38,000 nt of DNA from Chrysomallon squamiferum (lineage: Eukaryota; Mollusca; Gastropoda; Neomphalida; Peltospiridae): assembly GCA_012295275.1 (NCBI GenBank), contig CM022670.1, positions 23,603,755 through 23,641,754 on the forward strand, written 5' to 3'. Below are positions 1 through 12,349 of the stretch, piece by piece. The notes below the pieces were generated by a model. The model was not told the DNA's origin, did no database searches, and saw nothing but the letters and a program-made list of their open reading frames with translations. Positions within the stretch are counted from its first letter, which is position 1; every line of letters begins with the position of its first letter. Both the position numbers and the translations under genes were made by a program.

Positions 1-30
1 CATTTGTATCTTTGGATTGTCATCAGTTAT
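1..30 (-). CDS. Internal exon of an unidentified gene, cut by the left window edge
   Basis: On the minus strand a pyrimidine-rich tract (TTCCCTTTCTGTTGTCTCAG) at about 31-50 ends in a strong AG acceptor. Ten open codons follow to the window edge, reading I-T-D-D-N-P-K-I-Q-M. The frame is phase 0, the same phase in which the candidate first coding exon at 4557-4616 ends, so the two can be joined without a frameshift. I do not recognise the protein. Only 30 bases are visible, so the coding call rests on the splice signal, the matching phase and the acidic, soluble-looking composition shared with the first exon. It could be a chance open stretch behind a polypyrimidine tract. The exon and the rest of the gene would continue to the left of this window. 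Confidence 0.42.
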   Translation of the reverse strand, partial: MTDDNPKIQM

Positions 31-1276
31 CTGAGACAACAGAAAGGGAAAATGGTTTTCTTAATCAAAGCCGTATTACGTATAAAAGAAAAATGTATTT
101 ATATGTGTTGTGTGTGTGTCTTTTTTTTATCCTTATATGTAAATTTCTTCTTTTATATATATTTCTAGAAAAAGAAATGGAATACCATATTCAGTTAGGA
201 GGAACTTTTCAAACAAAAAATAAGTGATACGAAAAAAAAAAATCGATGGCAAACGAACTCTTAATGAAGATCTCACAGAATAAATAATTTTTTAAAAAAG
301 ATGGTACTTATTAAGGCTGTATATAACAAGTATTTCTTTTAATTATACACTGGAAAGTAAACTGAAATATAACTGTTATATAATAATTCTGTTTGTTTAT
401 CTTAAACTTAGTTAATATACGTGTAACTGTATTCTAATTTACTTTTTTCGATTCCTAAGTAGAAATAGATGTACATCTATCTGGAGCGTTGTGCAGTGAG
501 CGAGATAACGTTCTAATATTAACTCTCACAAACGCGATATCTTAAAATATAAAAAAAAAAACAATTACCGAAAACATCCATGAGTCTCAGTCAGCTATAA
601 ACAAAAAAATAAAAAAAATAAAAAGTGATACTCTGCACTGCACACAAACTTTACACGCAATCTGTACCACTCTTTTTTTTTTTTTTTTTTTTTTTTTTTC
701 ATTTTCCACATTCTTTATTAATTTTCCTTCCCCATCGTTAGTAAGTGCGAAATCTCACGTTATTTATTGTCTTGAAAATGTAAATACGGCAAAACAGACT
801 TGATTGCTTAAGAATAATGTTTATATTTTACACTACACACTTCATCATATTTACCACGATACTATCACATGTCTAAAATATTATGTAATGGTGATATACT
901 AACTGAAGTGTTATGTTAGGAAACAAGAAAGCCAGATTGCAGTATCATGATATATCTATTTATCTTTATTTTCACAAACCTTTTTTTTTTTTTATATATG
1001 CCAGTGTAATTATGGTTATCTAACAGTCGTACAATGGAAACTAGGTCACAGAAAAAGAAATCCATGTCCGTTTATTATAATACAACTTCTAACATTTTAG
1101 TAATTATTTTTTTATATATATATATATATATACCAATTTAATAAAATGCCAAGGTTTTAAGCCGTGAAACTTTGTTTGGAAAAACAAATAATTAAAAATT
1201 TACTCTGACTGTACGTTGTGTATGGGGAATTGAGTCCATTTACAAATAAAATTAATATTCCTTTTTTGTAATTAAA

Positions 1277-1395
<119 letters not shown>

Positions 1396-1540
1396 GTATC
1401 TTTCGACAAAAACAAACTATAAAAATGTTTTAAATGTTAATTGATCATCAAGTAACATTAAACAAACTACAGATTTAAAAATTTCATATACTAAAATGAA
1501 ATTTGGAAAGATGTTTGAGGACTAAACAGAAATTAATTAA

Positions 1541-1566
1541 TATAATAATAATAATAATAATAATAC
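1541..1566. repeat. (AAT)n microsatellite
   Basis: About eight uninterrupted AAT/ATA units. Confidence 0.9.
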
Positions 1567-2870
1567 ATTATTGTCAAGAACAAAAATATTCTAAAAATGA
1601 CTATATTATTTTTATAGCCTTAGAGTACATTTAATTTGAATATTTTTCATTATTTCAGTTTAAAACCCGAGCTGGGTGCTTTGGTGTTAACTTACATTTA
1701 TTTTAATGTAAGGACACAGGATACAAATGTGACTGTTTAGAATACAGTATATCGGATATATCACATATCTTGCTTACTTATCTTTGTTTTGAAATATGTC
1801 ATATATATGTAAATATCAGTTTACTATATGAATTTTCATTCTGCGAAACATGAAGTATCAGTTCTCTTGTGCGCTGTCTAAATGGGTTAATCTAAACATT
1901 ATTTATTTCAAGAAAAAATGTTCTGCTGTTTAAAGTAACAAATAGCTGATTTTTCTAATTTCATCTGAATTACTTTTTACTAAAACTAATTACATCTAAG
2001 CATACTGAAAAACGTGTTTAATAGAATCGAGTGCTTAAGCCGAAATGAAGTCCGTGTGTGTGTGTGCGTGCGTGGTTGTGTGTATGTGTGTGTTTCTGTG
2101 TGTTTGTATATGTTTGTATCTATTCGTATTCGTCTGTATTCTTTAGTGCGTAAATGTGCGTGTAAATGAAAACAGGCACACTTGCGTGTATATGTACCAA
2201 GACCGCTACATTCATCTTATCTTCAGATTCAAATCTGACGTGTATCTTTATTATTTTTAATCGCGTATTTGTTTCCACTAATTTAGCATATCTAAATAAC
2301 AGATATAAGTAAAAAAACCTACATCTCCACATAAATATACTTGTATCATCATACTTCACCGTTATGTGGTTGTTAAAATTACAACCATCATCACCAATCG
2401 CAACAAATAATATTATCTTCACAAACAGGACAGTTGAACAAAGCATGAAGTCATACGTATATATATACATTTGCAGTTTCTGTGGTACTTCGAGATGTCT
2501 AAGTTTGTTAACAGCACTCTTTCACCTGTGTGACAAAACCTCGCACTGAAGTCAGACTGTATTACAGTGTAAACGTGTACGATGAAGAGATTACTGTGAT
2601 GCATCTGGATAATGTTGGAAATACAAGCGCATGAAAATGATTAAAAATGTCAAAGTTGGCAGATGGTAATTTTTTCTTATTTAAAAAAAAAAATGTATGT
2701 TTATATGTATCAGTGTTTATAGATGCATCTATGGATGTGCCTACGTGTTTGTGTGTGCTTATTATGTTTCTCTGCGTATGTACGAATAGGTGATTGAATG
2801 TACACATCACAGTGTGTTTTATTATTCAAATAAGCATCTATTTTAAAACTATTTTCATTTCTTTCAGTAG

Positions 2871-2894
2871 TTTTTTTTTTTTTTTTTTTTTTTT
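2871..2894. repeat. Poly-T run of 24
   Basis: An uninterrupted T run follows ctttcagtag. On the plus strand it mimics a polypyrimidine tract and creates an artefactual poly-Phe open frame (2794-3144). Confidence 0.9.
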
Positions 2895-2963
2895 CTCGCA
2901 TCAAAACATCGAAACGGTTTTATCCTGCCGGCTGTTCAGTCATCATCGCCGAGCATCACGGCA

Positions 2964-2973
2964 GTCACGTGAC
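2964..2973. promoter_or_regulatory. Palindromic E-box GTCACGTGAC (CLEAR/USF-type site)
   Basis: The ten bases GTCACGTGAC form a perfect palindrome and match the extended E-box bound by MiT/TFE and USF bHLH-zip factors in animals. A second CACGTG core lies about 65 bp away, in aaacacgtgatattccg near 3030-3045. Both fall in a GC-richer 200-bp island (2900-3110). No function is shown by sequence alone; a 10-mer can occur by chance in a long window. Confidence 0.35.
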
Positions 2974-3289
2974 TATGAATCTGTTAACAACATCTGCAAC
3001 AGAAACGAGACGTCCCCGTCACGAGCCACGAAACACGTGATATTCCGTGGTCAGCGCTATAATCAAGCGTTTCAAGTAACTTCACAACAGCTCGCTCTGA
3101 TTAGCACGTTAAATTTTTTCCATTCCATTCCAACAGTGAACTAAAAATCTAAGAAGATTAAGTTTAATTATGTCCCTAGTTAACCGTATTGTACGATTGT
3201 GTAGTGTTTTGATGGATGTCGAGTCTATGCATACTGCATACTACACGTTTACATGCATGCGTATTGATTTATTCATTGTTTAATGTATT

Positions 3290-3520
3290 ATACATACATA
3301 CATATATACATATATTTATATATTCCGACCTATATACGTACATAAACATACATACATACGTATGTATTATACGTAGGTGCATATTTTTACCGACCTATAT
3401 ACATACATAAACATACATACATATATATATACATATATATATATAAATGCTTATAGGTAGGTAGGTAGGTAGATACATACGTATCTACATATCTATATAT
3501 GTACGTACGTACTTAACGTA
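3290..3520. repeat. Imperfect CATA/GTAG array with a 65-bp tandem duplication
   Basis: The region is built from TACA/CATA words. A complex unit beginning ccgacctatatac occurs at 3325 and again at 3390, so a 65-bp block has been duplicated within the simple repeat. A GGTA/GTAG run follows at about 3455-3470. Confidence 0.85.
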
Positions 3521-4240
3521 AAAAGAAAGTAATATCAACTGGGTCGCTGGTTCCGAGAGGACACTAACAAACACTGATTCAGCAGAACACTCTTTCCTGC
3601 TCCGTGCTGTCTTTCCCTCTGTTTCTGACAACAGCATATTACTTTATTACAACAATACTTGACATACTTTGTCCTATGCTTGCGTGCGCCCAACGTGCTT
3701 GTGTGTGCGCCACTGTACACAATATGAACCGATATAAATTCCTCACGTTTCTTTCCCCATACTTCTGACCCGGTATAAAGCAGACTAGTTGCCGTATTAA
3801 TAAATTGTTAACATATGCGTCGAACTGCTTGGATTAAGACTCGGAAATAAAAGTTCTCATTCGACGACTTCACTCCAAAGGAGAAAAGAACTTGTTTACA
3901 GACAAATATTATTATCGGTAGGGGAAACTTTATTATTCTTCGTGTTAGGCTGCGTTAATATAAAACTGCTTGTCAGATTTTGTTGTAATAAAAATGTACA
4001 GTCTTAGATGTTCCTTAGCGGTTATTGTGTTGTGTTTTATGTGAAGAAAATAATTGCTTGTAAATTGCGTTCGAAGGAAAGGATAAGGTAGGATAAACAA
4101 TAATTTTTACAACAACAACAAAAATATAAACGTATAAATCTATTATCATATCATCTACAAGCAAATTTAAATACTGTCACTACGATTCAGTTGTAATACG
4201 TTTTATAAACACTTAATAACATTTATAAACAAATACAAAT

Positions 4241-4360
4241 GTGTGTGTGTGTGTGTATCTATGTACGTCTGTGTATGTATATGTATCTATCTATATACAA
4301 GTAGATATGTATGTATGAACGCGTATGTGCTTGTGTGTGTGTGTATGTATCTGCGTATAT
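4241..4360. repeat. (GT)n / ATGT-rich repeat
   Basis: Pure GT at 4241-4256 is followed by interrupted TATG, TATC and GTGT words. The open frames on both strands here are repeat artefacts. Confidence 0.9.
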
Positions 4361-4556
4361 ATATCTTAAATTGTTCTGAAGCTTTTGTGAGTTCCAGATT
4401 ACGTTGGTTCTATAAACACATACACGATGAATGCTGACAAAACCTGAAAACATTAATAACTGAAATTGAGAATTTCGCAACAGACGTAAAACAAACTGAT
4501 CAATATTAGTTGTTAATATTTCGTACACAGGTTAGTTAGTACAGGTAAACTCTTAC

Positions 4557-4616
4557 CTGACATTCCATTTCCTGTATTTCATCAATGGTATCGGGTGGGT
4601 CTTCTTTAGCACCCAT
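4557..4616 (-). CDS. Candidate first coding exon of an unidentified gene
   Basis: Read on the minus strand, ATG at 4616-4614 opens 20 codons beginning M-G-A-K-E-D-P-P-D-T and ending E-M-E-C-Q, then a near-consensus donor CAG|GTAAGAG at 4556. The start has A at -3 and G at +4, a good animal initiation context. The peptide is acidic, with a DPPDTIDEIQEME-like run that could begin a coiled coil or a flexible N-terminus; no signal peptide is visible. Met-Gly at the start is compatible with, but does not show, N-myristoylation. The exon is exactly 60 nt and ends in phase 0, matching the exon at 1-30. A short upstream frame overlaps the start. I cannot name the gene. A chance ATG-to-donor coincidence is the main alternative. 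Confidence 0.52.
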
Positions 4617-4626
4617 ATTTAGTCAT
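4606..4626 (-). other. Overlapping upstream ORF (6 codons) in the presumed 5' UTR
   Basis: An ATG at 4626-4624 lies 10 nt upstream of the main ATG in a different frame and terminates at TAA 4608-4606, inside the first coding codons. If the transcript starts further upstream, this uORF overlaps the main start and could lower its initiation. It matters only if the 4557-4616 exon is real. Confidence 0.4.
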
Positions 4627-5900
4627 AATGATCAGAACAGCTGAAGGGGTATTTTGTCCGGTTTGTATCCGAGAGAGAAGATAGAACAACACACACATAT
4701 CACATGACGGTGACAGAGACAACAAACAACAGTCTACAGGTAAATCCAGTCCTCACACAGTCGTTGTGTATTCGTGAACTATTACTAAGCGAGAAAAACA
4801 AGAGTGGGGAAAAAAAAAAAAAAATCGGGACACGTGTTAATAATATTCATAAATATATTGCTGACTTCACAGCATTGTCCTATTAAAATCTTTGACTGAA
4901 TTCTAGACAGCCGAGAAAGAGAAAATTCGATAAACAGAGCGGAGGGATGGAAATTACTACCTATACAATAAAAGGCTTACATTTCTGCATTGAACTACGG
5001 ATTGACAAGCACTGCCAGCGGAACATGGTAAAGGGCGATAACTACAAGCGTAATCACAATCATCTGGGAATTCTCGCGAAACAAAAACAATAAAGCGTCC
5101 CGTCAAGGCAGCCTGGTACGAGTTTGCTTTTTATTCTCGATTATACTTTGACAATACTTAATGGCACAGCACACGTTACGTATTAGAGCGGCATCTATCG
5201 ATTTCAAACGAAAGTATACAACATATGTAAAACGCCAGTGCGTTTCCTTTTCATCTGAAAGTGAAAACTGGGTTGAAAAACGACTATTACATCGTGCTGC
5301 GTTTTCTCCAAAGTTATTGTTCTCAAAAAGTTTTCCGCGTTACTTTTAAAAAAAATAAAAAATAAAAAAATAAAAAATAAAAATGTTTGGCAGCTAACCC
5401 GGAATGTTAATTATCGATGACGTGACCTCGTCATTTGACCACAGACTGAGTCCGATGTTTACCAGACTGGCAAATACCAAACATGTTGAACTGAGAGAGA
5501 ACACGATTGAACACCGCTTTGTCTGTTCGTTTTCGCTGATACAGTACTGGGACGATTCAGTCTCTTATGTTTGCCGAATCGCGGCTGCTTTTCTGTACTC
5601 GGCGAAGTTTGGGAAGTGTCCAACAGCAGTCGCCTTCCCATGGAAAGCTTGTCGCTATCGTTCTAGGCTGATGTTTGAGATATCACCTCGCTATGAAAAC
5701 CATTATTAGGTGACATATCAATGTGACACCCACCGAATTTTGAAAAAAAAAATATTTCAGCGGAGCGTCTTAGTTGGAGGTATTTTAGGAATTCAGGTCA
5801 AAGAATTAGTTACAAATAAAAAAATAAAGAACAAAAACAAAGCGTTATGAAGTCCTAACATTCAACTGAGATTCCGATAATATGCACGTATAATGAATGT
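4617..5900. other. Upstream region of the unidentified gene; no gene recognised
   Basis: This lies 5' of the candidate first exon and would contain its 5' UTR and promoter. A CT-rich stretch (TTCTATCTTCTCTCTCGG on the minus strand, about 4668-4687) precedes the exon. I see no convincing TATA box at a fixed distance. Parts of 4890-5120 and 5400-5710 are less AT-rich than the surroundings. Open frames at 5161-5349 and 5404-5709 encode nothing I recognise and the second is also partly open in antisense, so they are not annotated as genes. Confidence 0.4.
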
Positions 5901-5914
5901 ATCAGATGCAATGA

Positions 5915-6190
5915 ACACACACATAACACACACACTCAGACACACATACACACACACACACATATACAACCATTCGTCCATACACATATTCATTTAAAAA
6001 CACACATACACATATATATATACACACACATACATACATACATACATACATACATACATACATACATACATACATACATACATACATACATACATACATG
6101 CATACAGAGATACACAAATACATATACATACGTACACAAACACACACGTATACATAGATACATTCATATATACATACATTCACATATCTA
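5915..6190. repeat. (CA)n / (CATA)n microsatellite
   Basis: CA-rich DNA leads into a pure CATA/TACA tetranucleotide core at 6029-6099, then mixed CATA words. The minus-strand open frames of V-C-M-Y repeats here are artefacts of the tetranucleotide. Confidence 0.95.
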
Positions 6191-6437
6191 TAAAAAAAAA
6201 AAAAACTGCTTTGGCCTTCTACAAAAAGAAAAACAAAAATCTCTTGAAGATTTGATCGTTCTCGGAGGAATGAAACCATCTGACACATTTCCTGTGTTAT
6301 TGGACAGTGGAGAGAAGTGTGCACGCACTGATTTGGAAAATAATCTGTACAGACGCTGCAGATAGATTTACACAATTACTCGCATGGGATCTTTGATGCG
6401 TTCTGCTTCATGATACTTTTCAGGTGGGACTTTCGTT

Positions 6438-6613
6438 CTTACCCACTCATATCTGTCTGATAACAGCTCATTACACTCATACCCACTTGTAATAACCGGT
6501 TACGTTCATATCCTCTTGTAACAGACAGTTACGTTCATATCTACGAAGTAACAAATGGTTACTCAAGTAACAAAAAATGATTATGTTCGGTTCACCAAGT
6601 AATAACTGCTTAC
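6438..6613. repeat. Degenerate ~29-bp minisatellite with a GTTAC/GTAAC dyad in each unit
   Basis: Units begin near 6438, 6470, 6499, 6528, 6558 and 6580, with a partial start near 6608. Two neighbouring units (6499-6527 and 6528-6557) both begin gttacgttcatatc. Each unit opens with a YTTAY-type box and carries its inverse, GTAAC or GTAAT, toward the other end, so each can fold into a 5-bp stem. In the unit at 6470 the box is ATTAC and its partner is GTAAT, so both arms changed together. The unit at 6558 is shortened. Confidence 0.7.
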
Positions 6614-8237
6614 ATTGTCAGGATGATCTTTTGGATTATCGATCATTTAAAAAATATATATATATTCGATATGAATTTCTTGATCGATTCTGTAAAAGCT
6701 TTCTTTAAATCTTATAGTGCTGCAGAGATATTTATGGTAATGCAAAAACTGGAAATCATTAAATTATAACCACTGTCAGAGTGCTTGTAAAATTTTAAAG
6801 CTGGTTGCTTCTGAATTACATTATTACTTTATGTTATATTCGTAGTAGTTTTACCTCAGTATTATGCATTGCCTTTGTTGTTGTTGTTTTTTGCTGGGAG
6901 TTTTTTTCTGTCATTATCATAATGTTCACTCACTCACTTGTCTGTTTTTTGCTCCTTTCCATCAAGAATATATTGGATGGAGAAAAACTTTATTTCTGTT
7001 TTTTAGTACCGCAAATGAAGGATAGTATTTAAAAAATATGGCTGAAGACTTGATCAGAGCCACAGTAACTGATCAGTGCTGCCCGCCTCTCTGTTCACTG
7101 TGTTAATGTTTGGGTGAATGTTTTTCTGACAATGGAAAATTCCTATAGGTCATTTTTTTCTGAAAAAAATACCAAAAGTTTGATATTATCATTCTTACGC
7201 TTCGAATATCGTTAAAAATAAAGAAACAATAAATTACCATTAAAAAAAAAAACATTAACAATAATTAATTCAAAAAAATAAAATATTCAAAACGAAAAAT
7301 TCATTAACATTCCAAAGACTTTGACACAGCTGTCCAAGAGTATTGTTTAGAACGGGAAAAAAAAAAAACGAACGTGCCGGCGAGACGAGTTACGTCCATG
7401 CCCTGTCTCTTTCTGTACTTTGTATCAAAAGCCGCCCGTCTAGAATAAAGTGATTTATTTCTACTGTAAATGCAATTTCCTCGCCACTTACCGGTTGTGT
7501 GCTGTTTGCGCTGTTAAAAAAAGTTTTAATGAAACTCAATCTAAACTTAAGGTAAAGTTAACTTATTGGTTTATGGTGCTGGCTGAAGATGTAAACATCA
7601 TTACACTGTCACGCAAACTGACATGCCGAGGAAGTCATTCTGCCAAATTGGTTCAGCACGTAAAGTGTATCGGGGTTTCGGTTTTCTCTTAAGTTCACGG
7701 GATCTCGGTATGCTGTTGAAAAAAAAAAAAAAAAAAAGCGTGTGGAGTTTTATTTTGTTTCTTATTAACTAACCGACAAACCCGTTAACGAAACAAGTAA
7801 ACATAAATCTGTGTTACAGTTCTAAATCTGTTTGTTTGGGTCTGTTCGTAGGTAAAGTAGGTAAGTGTGTATTTGTGGATACACGTGTGTGTGTGTGTGT
7901 GTTTGCATGTTTGTATGTGTGAGTATGTTGTTGTTACTGTTGTTTTGTATGTATTTGTGAATGTATGCATTTATATATAAATAAGTAGGATGGCATGTAA
8001 GAATGTGTTTACGTACGTATACATGTATGTATGTATGTATCTATGTATATATCAGTTTGTATTTTTATGTATGTGTGAATATGCGAAGGAATGCATGAAG
8101 GAATGCATATATGGCCATACGAATGAATTAGTGTATGTGTATGTATAAGTAAGAATGTATTATATGTGTTTGTAATTACGTGTGCAAGAATGTACGGATA
8201 TATTTGTGTGTGTGAATGTATCTATGTATGTATGCAG
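6614..8237. other. AT-rich spacer; no gene seen
   Basis: The stretch includes (TA)-rich 6650-6665 only just before its AT-rich body, polyA at about 7720-7738, (GT)n at 7884-7902 and ATGT-rich DNA from 7860 to 8235. Open frames at 6805-7032 and 7450-7692 have no recognisable domain, splice support or codon-like composition. Confidence 0.5.
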
Positions 8238-8337
8238 GAACCGTTTCTCGTTTTGCTGAATTTATTCGTTGCTTTTTATACTATTAAAAAACCGACCAAT
8301 CTCAGTTTTTTCAAAGACTTACCAGCAATACGTAATA

Positions 8338-8475
8338 ACAATAATAACAACACAACAACAACAACTATAACAAGAAAATAACATAACAACAACAACAGCA
8401 GCAACAGCAGTAGCAACAGCAATAACAACAAAATAATAATAATGATAATAATGATCATGATGATGATGATGATAA
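8338..8475. repeat. Compound trinucleotide repeat (AAC)n-(GCA/ACA)n-(AAT)n-(GAT)n
   Basis: AAC, AGC/ACA, AAT and GAT triplet words follow one another without intervening unique sequence. The poly-Leu/Ile minus-strand frame over this interval is a repeat artefact. Confidence 0.9.
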
Positions 8476-8878
8476 CTATTTTTAATTCAAATACTGCACT
8501 TAGTAGTTGGTTGTGAACAGTTGAAACGAGTCCTCGGCGAGATAAAAGATAGCAGGGGAAACAGACAACGTCATACACATTGCAGTTGTCAGTTCTGACA
8601 TTTGTTGTTGTTGGTGGTTGTTTTAGTCAGCTATACTATCAGCGCACGTGTTGTAGATTATCAAACTGAGATGACTGTGCACACCACCTGACTCCTCTGT
8701 AAACAGACATCATGTTTTATAAGAGAGACTTTCAGTTCATCTTTTCTTTTCTTCTTCATTTTTATTTTTTATTTTTCTTTGTTGTTTGTTTGTTGTTGTT
8801 TTGTTTTTGTTTTTTTGTTTTTTTTGTGTGTTCACTACCTTACATCTATTTTCTTCTAATTTGTATGATATACAGTTT

Positions 8879-8904
8879 TTGTCTGTCTGTCTGTCTGTCT
8901 GTCT
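8879..8904. repeat. (TCTG)n tetranucleotide repeat
   Basis: Six to seven TCTG units, followed by a short TATC run. Confidence 0.9.
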
Positions 8905-8929
8905 GATCTATGTATCTATCTCAGGGACG

Positions 8930-11900
8930 ATTTAAAGCACAGGCTCTTCGATCATAGCGGCTCCGTGCTAATGTATGTATGTATGTTGTGACGGTTCTCA
9001 CCAACTTGATTAATTTCACAGCTAAAATGTTCCCGCATGGTTTATCCGTCTTTTTATTTATTTCGTCAGGATAACACTTATTGTATATAAAATATTTTGA
9101 AAATCTCTAATTTGCTGGTACTACAAGTTGGATTAATATAAAATAATAGTATTAATCAAATCAATAAACACTGAAAATCAATGGTCCGAAAATATAAACA
9201 AATTTATCAAATTAAAAAAATACAAAAATTAAAATTAAAAATATATAGAATATGGTAACAACCAGTTAATGAGAAAAAAAAAAAACTCATTAAACAAAAG
9301 TCATTTATATATTATCTAAGGTTTAAAACAAGAAACTAATGTCTAAATCATGTGGTTTTCATTTCATCAAGGCACCCGCCTATATGAAAAAATCACGTTT
9401 TTGAAACAGATTGCTGAAAAGAACACTCATTATCAACACCTTCTAAACTGATCGCACAATTATAAGGTATAATTAGGTACTTAATTAACATGCAATATAC
9501 TTTAAATTATGAAAAAAAAATATGTATTCAATTAATTTTCAAGTATCAAGCATACTATATTTTATTTTTATATTAATGAATAAGAATAAGCTACAGAATG
9601 TAGTATGTTGTGAACAATCTACAGTGTGTATCATATGACGTGTGATATTATAAATACGTTTCCATCAAATAATGTATAATTTTTTTACATTAGTTTATAA
9701 TAAATACGAAATAATATATTCTATTTTTAATCCATCTCCATTAAACATCATATTATGCAGTAGATATGTAGATAGGTAGACTGACAGGTAGGCAGTCGAT
9801 GTTTTTTTAATTTTAAAACAGCGTGTAAACACATCATGTATAAAAACTTAATCTTCACTATACACCGCATAACAAATTTAACAAACAACAATAAACATTA
9901 TTACACGCACTTCACCGATCTACAGCAGACTGAAATCTTTCTACATTATCAAGATGAAAACTTATGGATGAGAAACATATTTAAAGAAATAATAAATAAT
10001 ACAATAATAATCATACACGATAAGATTTTTTGGTACACATCCAGACAGACAGGGTTGTAGAATTTTCCTTTCGGACACTCGGGGAATTTGGAAGGGATTG
10101 TCTAATTATAACGTATAATATGAAAATGTCGTAGCTTCCACAACATTAATCCGATTCCAGTGCCCGTAGGAGGATTCTGGCTGATAAGTGTCCAGATTAA
10201 AATGGCTGACTAGAAATTACAATGCCTCTGGTAATCTTTATTAACACGGTTTAAAACTAGGTGCAGAGGTTGTCTTGGGCAGAACACGATGACGAATCCA
10301 CAGCCAGTTTGCTTGAGTAGTTATCAAGAAGAAAGTGAATATGTCCATAATAATTACCCATATTTTCTACTGTCTAATTTGTAAATATATTTTAAATTTA
10401 AATATTTTGATTTTGATTTTTATTTTGATTTTGCAACATTTCTGTATGTCTGTACGTTAATCCATTAAAAAATGAAAAAATGTACACGTATATTTTAAGT
10501 TTTTTTAAGTTTTATTTATTTATTTATTTACTGTTGTTGTTGCTGCTGTTGTTAATATTTTTACTTTAATTGCTGTTATAGGAAAAAATATATATATTTT
10601 TTTCATCTGAATTGTATTACTTATTCGAAACAGTATCAAACCTAGATATTTAAAATAACAATAATAAAATAACTGCAGTGCATACTGTATTTTAACAGTA
10701 ACCGTGAGACAATAATATGATCCAACTAATGTTTTTCCCAATCTAACCATTTCTAGATGGACACAGACATCTTTCTTGATTTCAAACTCAGTCCGACATT
10801 TATATCTTCTTGATTTAGTATTCTGCAACCTTCTGTATCATGCCCTGTTTATTATCTACTGATCGACTCCGTCAGTTCTGCACTTTTTCTCAAGTTTGCC
10901 CAGAATGTCACTATTACACGATTAATTGTTCACTTTGGTAATAGCATTTTCATAGTTATAAATCAGGTCTCGTTCCCGCGCCAAACTACAATATCGTGGT
11001 ATTTCTCGCGTCTGTTTAGAGCTCCCAGAGGAAGCAGGCCAGGAGATGACATTAAGAACAAATCATCTGACATTTTCAGGAAAGAGAAAAATCAGTTTCA
11101 GGAAGAAGCCGTTTCAAACTGACCAGCTTCGATAAAATTAATATATCTTCGTTACTAGTTGATTTAATTGTTTGTTTTGTTTTATTTTTATTTTTATTTA
11201 TCTATTTTTTTTTTTTTTTTTTTTTTATGTAGACGAATTGAATACTGACTACAGATTTTTGTTTGTTTGTTTTTACAGTGCACCATTCACTCATCCTTTT
11301 TCATGTATTTTATTTTTTTTTTTTTTTTATTACATTTAATTTTATTGAATTTGTAATTTAATTTTCACTTTTCTTGTGTAATGCTTCTTTTTTTTTTCTT
11401 CTATTTTTTTCTCTGTCGTTTCAACAAAAGTCAATGACGTTGATGGTGTTGCTGCTCATTTTCTGATATCTGAATTCACCAGTCTGCGAGGCACGTTTAC
11501 TGGCAGAGCGATCCAGATATGAGTTACTTACTTGGATACTGTACAACTTTATCTATTTTTAATACCATTTAGAAATACTTTTTCTATTCGTAATCCCCCT
11601 CAGGTTTTTTTTATTTTATTTTATTTTTTTTGTTTTTGTTTTTGTTTTTTTATTTTATGTTTTTTTGTTCTTCCTTTTTTGTACTTTATTGTTACCAAAG
11701 AAAGCATTATGATGTTGAAATCCTTATTCTAGTAAGAATTATTATTTTTTTATCTTAATTAACATTTCTATATATATATTTTTTTTTTTTTTTATTAGAA
11801 GACAACTTAAAATTCTATTTCTCAATTATCGAATATTATCAATGTAATTACCGAATAAAATTCAAAGAATGGTATATCTATCTGAAAAAGAATTTTTTTA

Positions 11901-12180
11901 AAATAAAAAAAAAAAAAAAATATGATCTTATAAAATAATCGATTTCGCTTCTCCATAATTGTAATTATTTTAAAAGGATTTACATAATCAATACAATAGT
12001 TCTTTATAACTGTGTTTCGTTCTTGTCATTAGTGTGTTAATGCGTACACAAACAAAACAGTTAATATGCATGTATATATACACATATTCACATACGAATG
12101 TTTGCATTTGCACATAAAAGTATATACGTACTGCATACATTCACACACATTCACATCCACAGTCACACACATACGAAACA
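8930..12180. other. AT-rich spacer with poly-T/poly-A runs; no gene seen
   Basis: This is low-complexity AT-rich DNA with T-rich stretches at 11190-11226, 11310-11330 and 11600-11660. Sequences at 10050-10330 and 10960-11130 are more complex, but I recognise nothing in them on either strand. Open frames at 9836-10060, 10520-10828 and 11532-11732 are not supported. Confidence 0.5.
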
Positions 12181-12210
12181 TGTATATTTATGTATATTTA
12201 CCGTAGAGTT

Positions 12211-12345
12211 GGTGGTGATGTTGTAATAGTAGTAATAGTTGTAGTAGTTTTAGTATTAGTAGTAGCAGCACTAGTAGTTTTAGTAGTAGTAGTAGTAGTA
12301 GTAGCACTAGTAGTAGTAGTAGTAGTAGCACTAGTAGTAGTAATT
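12211..12345. repeat. (GTA/TAG)n trinucleotide repeat
   Basis: Interrupted TAG/GTA triplets with GCACTAG interruptions recurring at several points, which implies higher-order duplication inside the array. The poly-Val and poly-Thr frames on either strand are artefacts. Confidence 0.93.
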
Positions 12346-12349
12346 TTAT

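Noticed and set aside
5902-6375. 157-codon minus-strand frame rich in Tyr, Val, Cys and Met
   Set aside because: A (CATA)n/(CA)n artefact with no domain or splice context.
8276-8578. Poly-Leu/Ile minus-strand frame
   Set aside because: Produced by AAC/AAT/GAT trinucleotide repeats; not a membrane protein.
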